Translations under genes and position numbers: made by a program | Notes under the pieces: model-generated | What the model was told of the DNA's origin: nothing | Databases searched by the model: none | Seen by the model: the letters and a program-made list of their open reading frames with translations, nothing else | Origin: Acidobacteriota bacterium | Lineage (GTDB): Bacteria > Acidobacteriota > Vicinamibacteria > Fen-336 | Length of the DNA stretch: 36,630 bases | Reading direction: 5' to 3' | Assembly: GCA_003223555.1 (NCBI GenBank) | Contig: QHVM01000031.1 | Location: 11,111-47,740 of the forward strand | Shown: positions 32,583 to 36,630 of the stretch, one piece after another | Layout: the number at the start of each line of letters is the position of its first letter | Position numbering within the stretch: the stretch's first letter is position 1

Positions 32583-35285
32583 TCACTCGTACCGCAGCGC
32601 GACCAGCGGATCGGCTCTCGCCGCCCGGCGCGCCGGTCCATAGCACGCCGCCAATGCGGTCACGAGAAACAGCGCCGAGGCTCCTCCGAACGCGAGCGGA
32701 TCGAGCGGCGGCAGGCCGAAGAGGAATCCCGTCAACACCTGGCTGACCGCCGCCGCGAGCGCCAGCCCGATCGCGCACCCGATGCCGGCGAGCGACATCC
32801 CCTGCCTGAGGACCATGACCAGGATGTCGGCGCCCTTCGCGCCCAGGGCCACGCGGATCCCGAATTCCCGCATCCGGCGGGTCACCCCGTGGGCCGTCAC
32901 GCCGTAGATGCCGATCGCGGCGAGCAGCAGCCCGACGAGGCCCAGGCTGCCCGAGACGGACGCCACGACGTGCTGGGGCACCAGGCCGAGCGCGGTGTAG
33001 TCCTCGAGCGTCTGGACGGTCACGATCGGCAGGTTCGGATTCATCGACGCCACCAGCCTCCGGATCTCGGCGGCCATGCGCGGCCCGTTGCTCGTCCGCA
33101 CGGCGATCGTCATGCTCGACATCACGTTGGACGTATAGCGCTGCTGCAGCGGCACGTACACGAACGACGACGACAGCCCGTCGACGAGGCGGCTGGACTT
33201 CACGTCACGCGCGACGCCGACCACGAGCAGCGTCGCCGTCTTCGACGCCGGCCCGCCGGCACCGAACTGCACCAGCGACCTGCCGATGGCGTTCTCCCCC
33301 GGCCAGAAGTGCCGCGCCGCCGCCTCGCCGACGATCGCGACCGGCGGACTGCCCGCGCGGTCGCTCGGGCCGAAGTCGCGGCCCGCCACCAGCGGGATCC
33401 GCAGCGTCGAGAAATATCCGGGCTCCACGATGTTCCAGTCCCACTCCGGAGCTTCTCCGCTCGCCCGCGCGTCGCCCGGCACCGTGACGCCGCCGAGCCC
33501 GATGCCCTCGAAGCCGCCCGGGAACACTCTCGCGATCGTCGCGCTCTCGGTGTCCGGAAGCTCCCGGACACGCTCGATCAGCTCCCGGGCGAAGAGCGGA
33601 CCGGTGACGTCGCCATAGCCGGCCGCCGAAGGATCGACCGAGACCAGCTCGACGCCGCGGGGATCGAAACCGGGATCCGTCGAGCCGGCCCGCCGCAGCG
33701 CACGCACGAAGAGGCCGGTGGCGACGACCAGCACGAGGCTGAACGCGACCTGGGCGACCACGAACGCGTTCCTGAGCCGCGACCGGCCCGACGCGCCCGG
33801 CGAGTCGTCCTTCAGCGCCGACACGACGTCCGCCTGCGAGGCCTGCCGCGCGGGTACGAGGCCGCACAGGAGCGCCGCGACCAGCGAGAGACCGGTGGTA
33901 AACAGGATCACCCGGCCGTCCAACCCCAACGACACGTCGATCGGAAACGGCAGCCTCGGCAGGAGCGAGACGAGCAGCGACGTGAGACCGCGCGCCAGCA
34001 GGAGGCCGGCCAGGCCGCCGACGCCGCACAGCACCGCGGTCTCGGTCAGAAGCTGGCGGACGAGCCGCGCTTGTCCGGCGCCGATCGCGAGGCGCACCGC
34101 AATCTCCCGACGCCGGGCGGCGGCCCGGGCCAGCAGCACGCCCGCCACGTTCGCGCACGCGATCACCAGCACGAGCGACACCACCCCCATGAGCAGCGCC
34201 AGCAGCGCCGTGACCGGCCCGCTCGCCCCGGGGATCGACGACGACTCCCGCAGGCGCAGCTCCTTCCCCCGGTTCTGATCCGGGAACTCGCGCTCCAGCG
34301 CCCGGCCGATGGCGGCCAGCTCGGCGGCGGCCTGGGCCACCGAAACGTCCGGTTTCAGGCGGCCGCCCATGACCAGCCATCCACTCCCACGATTGGCCAG
34401 GAGCGAGGCCTCGCTCGGCCTCGCGGCGGCGATCATGCCCAGCGGCAGCCACACGTCCGTCTCGAGAACGTGCGTGCCTTGGAATCCCTCGGCCGCGACG
34501 CCGGCCACGGTGAACGGATGGCCGTTGAGCCGCAGCGTCCGACCGGCGATGGCCGGATCCTCGTTGAAGCGACGCTTCCAGAAACGGTGGCTCAGCACCA
34601 CGACCGGCGCGGCGCCCGGCTGCTCGCCATCCCCCGCCGCGAAGAGCCGGCCCGCGGCCGGATGGGCGCCGAGCACGGTGAAGTAGTTGGCGGTCACCAG
34701 GCGGCTGGAGACGACTTCCCCGCGGCCGTCGTTTCCCGCGCTCCCCATGCCCAGCGGCGCCCCGAACATCTCCGATGCGTACACGCCGTCGAGCGTCGTC
34801 GCGCGCTGGCGGACGTCGAGGTAGTTGGGATACGAGCCGGGGTTGAACCCGACGCCCTGCCGGCCGACGCCGATGTCGACGAGACGGGCGGGGTCGGCGA
34901 CCCCGGCCGGGGCGCGGAACAAGAGGGCGTTCGCCACCGAAAAGATGGTGGTGTTGGCGCCGATGCCGATGGCGAGCGACAGCACAGCGGTGAGGGCGAA
35001 GAGCGGGTCGCGCCGGAGCAGCCGCACCGCGTGCCGCAGGTCCCGCCGCGCGTCGTCGAGCCAGACGAACGAGCGCTCGTCGCGGTGAAGCTCCTTCACC
35101 TGCTCGACGCCGCCCAACGAGAGCCTCGCCGCCCGTCGCGCCTGCTCCGCCGGCAGGCCGCGGCGCAGAAGCTCGTCTTCGAGGAGCGCGAGGTGCGACG
35201 CCAGCTCGCGCGAGAGGTCGGCCTCCGCGCGCCCGGGGCGCAGCAGGTCGACCAGCTTCGCGAGCAATCGCCGGAGGCCCGCCAT
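32583..35285 (-). CDS. ADOP-type duplicated FtsX/MacB-like permease
   Basis: A 900-residue membrane protein of the 'acidobacterial duplicated orphan permease' family. After an N-terminal cytoplasmic segment (RAEADLSRELASHLALLEDE) comes the first permease unit: DARRDLRHAVRLLRRDPLFA, membrane helix LTAVLSLAIGIGANTTIFSV, a MacB-like periplasmic core and three helices around residue 380-480. A second unit repeats this, with RLRNAFVVAQVAFSLVLVVA, a second core and the C-terminal helices (GVTAHGVTRRMREFGIRVAL, SQVLTGFLFGLPPLDPLAFG). No ATPase gene is adjacent, as is usual in this family. The ATG at 35285 overlaps the padR stop by one base (TGATG), so translation is coupled. Transported substrate is unknown. 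Confidence 0.93.
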   Translation of the reverse strand: MAGLRRLLAKLVDLLRPGRAEADLSRELASHLALLEDELLRRGLPAEQARRAARLSLGGVEQVKELHRDERSFVWLDDARRDLRHAVRLLRRDPLFALTAVLSLAIGIGANTTIFSVANALLFRAPAGVADPARLVDIGVGRQGVGFNPGSYPNYLDVRQRATTLDGVYASEMFGAPLGMGSAGNDGRGEVVSSRLVTANYFTVLGAHPAAGRLFAAGDGEQPGAAPVVVLSHRFWKRRFNEDPAIAGRTLRLNGHPFTVAGVAAEGFQGTHVLETDVWLPLGMIAAARPSEASLLANRGSGWLVMGGRLKPDVSVAQAAAELAAIGRALEREFPDQNRGKELRLRESSSIPGASGPVTALLALLMGVVSLVLVIACANVAGVLLARAAARRREIAVRLAIGAGQARLVRQLLTETAVLCGVGGLAGLLLARGLTSLLVSLLPRLPFPIDVSLGLDGRVILFTTGLSLVAALLCGLVPARQASQADVVSALKDDSPGASGRSRLRNAFVVAQVAFSLVLVVATGLFVRALRRAGSTDPGFDPRGVELVSVDPSAAGYGDVTGPLFARELIERVRELPDTESATIARVFPGGFEGIGLGGVTVPGDARASGEAPEWDWNIVEPGYFSTLRIPLVAGRDFGPSDRAGSPPVAIVGEAAARHFWPGENAIGRSLVQFGAGGPASKTATLLVVGVARDVKSSRLVDGLSSSFVYVPLQQRYTSNVMSSMTIAVRTSNGPRMAAEIRRLVASMNPNLPIVTVQTLEDYTALGLVPQHVVASVSGSLGLVGLLLAAIGIYGVTAHGVTRRMREFGIRVALGAKGADILVMVLRQGMSLAGIGCAIGLALAAAVSQVLTGFLFGLPPLDPLAFGGASALFLVTALAACYGPARRAARADPLVALRYE

Positions 35286-35635
35286 CAGTCCGACTCGTTC
35301 AGGAGAAGCTTGTCCACGAGGCCCGCGAACCGCCGCCACCTCTCGGTCTGCTCGCCGAGCGCCCGCGCGCCCGCCTTCGTGATCGCGTAGTACTTCGCCT
35401 CCCGCCTGTTCTCCGTCGTCTGCCATGTCCCCTTGATCCAGCCCCTCTGCTCGAGGCGAACGAGCGCCGGGTACAACGTGCCCTGGTTCAGCGTGAAGGG
35501 ATGCTCGGCGATCTGCTCCAGGCGCGCGGCGATGCCGTACGCGTGCTGCGGCCCCATGGTGGCCAGGGCGCGGAGGACGATGAGGTCCAGCGTCCCCTGG
35601 AGGAGCTCGACCCTTCCCGACTCTCTACCAGGCAC
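35285..35635 (-). CDS. PadR family transcriptional regulator
   Basis: A 116-residue winged-helix repressor. The family pattern is clear: ELLQGTLDLIVLRALATMGP, QHAYGIAARLEQIAEHPFTL, NQGTLYPALVRLEQRGWIKG, and the C-terminal AKYYAITKAGARALGEQTER helix. It is cotranscribed with the ADOP permease and probably controls it. The only fitting start is the GTG at 35635, which has no ribosome binding site. A consensus-like promoter ends only 8 bases upstream, so the mRNA is probably leaderless. Confidence 0.93.
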   Translation of the reverse strand: MPGRESGRVELLQGTLDLIVLRALATMGPQHAYGIAARLEQIAEHPFTLNQGTLYPALVRLEQRGWIKGTWQTTENRREAKYYAITKAGARALGEQTERWRRFAGLVDKLLLNESD

Positions 35636-35643
35636 CCAAGTGA

Positions 35644-35672
35644 AAGATACGGCCCTTCCACTAGGATGTCAA
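35644..35672 (-). promoter_or_regulatory. Sigma70-type promoter of the padR-permease operon
   Basis: On the minus strand, TTGACA (35667-35672) and TATCTT (35644-35649) are separated by exactly 17 bases. The expected transcription start, 6-8 bases beyond the -10, falls at about 35636-35638, directly before the padR GTG (35635). Confidence 0.7.
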
Positions 35673-35677
35673 GTGCA

Positions 35678-35699
35678 GGGCGCCGGTTTGATGGCGCCC
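35678..35699. promoter_or_regulatory. Inverted repeat between padR and pirin genes, possible operator
   Basis: GGGCGCC (35678-35684) and GGCGCCC (35693-35699) form a perfect 7-bp inverted repeat with an 8-base spacer. It lies just upstream of the padR -35 and about 27 bases before the pirin start. It could be a binding site for PadR or another regulator acting on both divergent genes. Confidence 0.4.
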
Positions 35700-35725
35700 C
35701 GTCCCCGTGGTACACCTGCCCGGAT

Positions 35726-36630
35726 ATGCCGACCCCGCAACCCGACGTCTTCCGCGCGATCCGGAAGGTCTGGAAGAGCGAGCCGACCATCGAGGGGGCG
35801 GGGGTCCACCTGAGGCGGGCGTTCGGCTTCCACGAGGTCCCCCAGCTCGATCCCTTCCTGCTCCTCGATCATTTCAAGTCCGAGAACCCCGACGACTACC
35901 GGAAGGGCTTCCCCTGGCATCCCCACCGCGGCATCGAGACGATCACCTACGTCCTCGACGGGGACGTGGAGCACGGGGACAGCCTGGGCAACAAGGGCGT
36001 CATCCGGCCCGGCGAGGTCCAGTGGATGACGGCGGGAGGCGGCATCATCCACCAGGAGATGCCGAAGGGTGACCGCAAGGGCCAGATGTGGGGGATGCAG
36101 TTGTGGGCGAACCTGCCCGCGAAGCAGAAGATGATGGACCCCCGCTATCGCGAGGTGAAGCAGGCCGACATCCCGGTCGTGAAGACGAACGAGGGCGCCA
36201 CGGTCCGGGTCGTCTGCGGGGAGGTGGACGGCGTCCGGGGACCGGTCCGGGAGATCGTCACCGACCCCGAGTATCTCGACGTATCGCTGCCGGCCGGGAA
36301 GTCCTTCACCCACCCGGTGAAGGCCGGCCACACGGTGTTCGCGTTCGTGATCGAGGGCGAGGGCTGGTTCGACCCGGCGCGGGAGCCCTTCGCCCGCGAG
36401 GCCACCGGGGAGAGCTGGTGGGACACGAGGCACCCGCACGCGTGCGATGCCGAGACGCTCGTCCTGTACGGGCCCGGGAGCGCGCTCCGCATCACCGCCG
36501 ACGAGAAGCCCGTTCGCTTCCTGCTCGTCTCGGGCCAGCCTCTGAAGGAGCCGGTGGCCTGGTACGGTCCCATCGTCATGAACACCCGGGAGGAGCTGAA
36601 GGCCGCCTTCGAGGAGTTCGAGCAGGGCAC
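35726..36630 (+). CDS. Pirin family protein (3' end beyond the window)
   Basis: Open from the ATG at 35726 to the window edge, 301 codons without a stop; family length suggests only a few residues are missing. This is a double-cupin protein. The first cupin has FPWHPHRGIETITYVLDG and GIIHQEMP, which supply the usual three His and one Glu metal ligands. Next come MQLWANLPAKQKMMDPRY and the second cupin, ending RFLLVSGQPLKEPVAWYGPI then VMNTREEL, a typical pirin tail. Some pirins act as quercetin dioxygenases or redox-linked regulators; the activity here is unknown. It is divergent from padR. Confidence 0.93.
   Translation, partial: MPTPQPDVFRAIRKVWKSEPTIEGAGVHLRRAFGFHEVPQLDPFLLLDHFKSENPDDYRKGFPWHPHRGIETITYVLDGDVEHGDSLGNKGVIRPGEVQWMTAGGGIIHQEMPKGDRKGQMWGMQLWANLPAKQKMMDPRYREVKQADIPVVKTNEGATVRVVCGEVDGVRGPVREIVTDPEYLDVSLPAGKSFTHPVKAGHTVFAFVIEGEGWFDPAREPFAREATGESWWDTRHPHACDAETLVLYGPGSALRITADEKPVRFLLVSGQPLKEPVAWYGPIVMNTREELKAAFEEFEQG

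Noticed and set aside
32889-35390. Plus-strand open frame of 833 codons
   Set aside because: It is a shadow of the ADOP permease; Arg/His/Gln-rich and without domains.
1-36630. tRNA, rRNA, integrase, transposase or phage genes
   Set aside because: I looked for conserved tRNA arms and for motifs of recombinases and structural phage proteins and saw none.

Overview
This is a GC-rich bacterial chromosome window (roughly two thirds G+C by eye) with about 30 protein genes on both strands and no rRNA, tRNA, CRISPR array or intact mobile element that I can see. The gene families suggest an acidobacterium-like soil or sediment lineage. These are a PadR regulator next to a duplicated FtsX/MacB permease of the 'acidobacterial duplicated orphan permease' type, a Ser/Thr kinase fused to a TolB-like domain and TPRs, an enhancer-binding protein fused to an ATPase and TPRs, and a Tat-exported Gfo/Idh/MocA protein. 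Rokubacteria-like lineages share many of these families, so the taxonomic call is an inference.

Layout. 1-4469: a giant sigma54-type regulator with cyclase-like, ATPase and TPR modules. 4474-7734 (minus): a lipid-modification operon of alpha/beta hydrolase, cyclopropane fatty acid synthase and acyl-lipid desaturase. 7735-8342: a gene-poor stretch with the tail of a PD40-type protein. 8343-12931 (plus): a Gfo/Idh/MocA oxidoreductase overlapping a multidomain GH16 glucanase; each is broken by one single-base indel. 13044-16272 (minus): ECF sigma factor, zinc-finger anti-sigma factor, AraC regulator and a small secreted protein. 16341-16466: the CuA-site tail of a lost cytochrome oxidase subunit II. 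16610-20940 (minus): SpoIIE/PP2C-type phosphatase, membrane protein and split transhydrogenase pntAA-pntAB-pntB, all joined by 4-base start/stop overlaps. 21015-23367: a divergent Ser/Thr kinase-TolB-TPR gene disrupted at its kinase C-lobe. 23442-26197: a 41-bp tandem repeat leading into a DUF1569 gene, then acetyl-CoA synthetase. 26172-29086 (minus): SRPBCC, ECF-type sigma factor, DoxX and MFS genes, each overlapping the next. 29177-30250 (minus): a peroxiredoxin-DsbD-like protein. 30321-32498: a small Cys-rich secreted protein and an exported amidase. 32583-35635 (minus): padR and the ADOP permease. 35726-end: a pirin gene cut by the window edge.

The strongest observation is at 30032-30034. 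An in-frame TGA splits the peroxiredoxin-DsbD gene exactly where this redox family has its active-site cysteine (Asp-Trp-TGA-Pro-Tyr-Cys). Both halves are in the same frame. A perfect 7-bp hairpin whose loop begins with G starts 14 bases after the TGA, as expected of a bacterial SECIS element. I read this as a selenoprotein and not as a pseudogene. The three other broken genes (MocA, GH16, kinase) show frameshifts instead, which makes them a useful contrast. They may be real decay or assembly errors.
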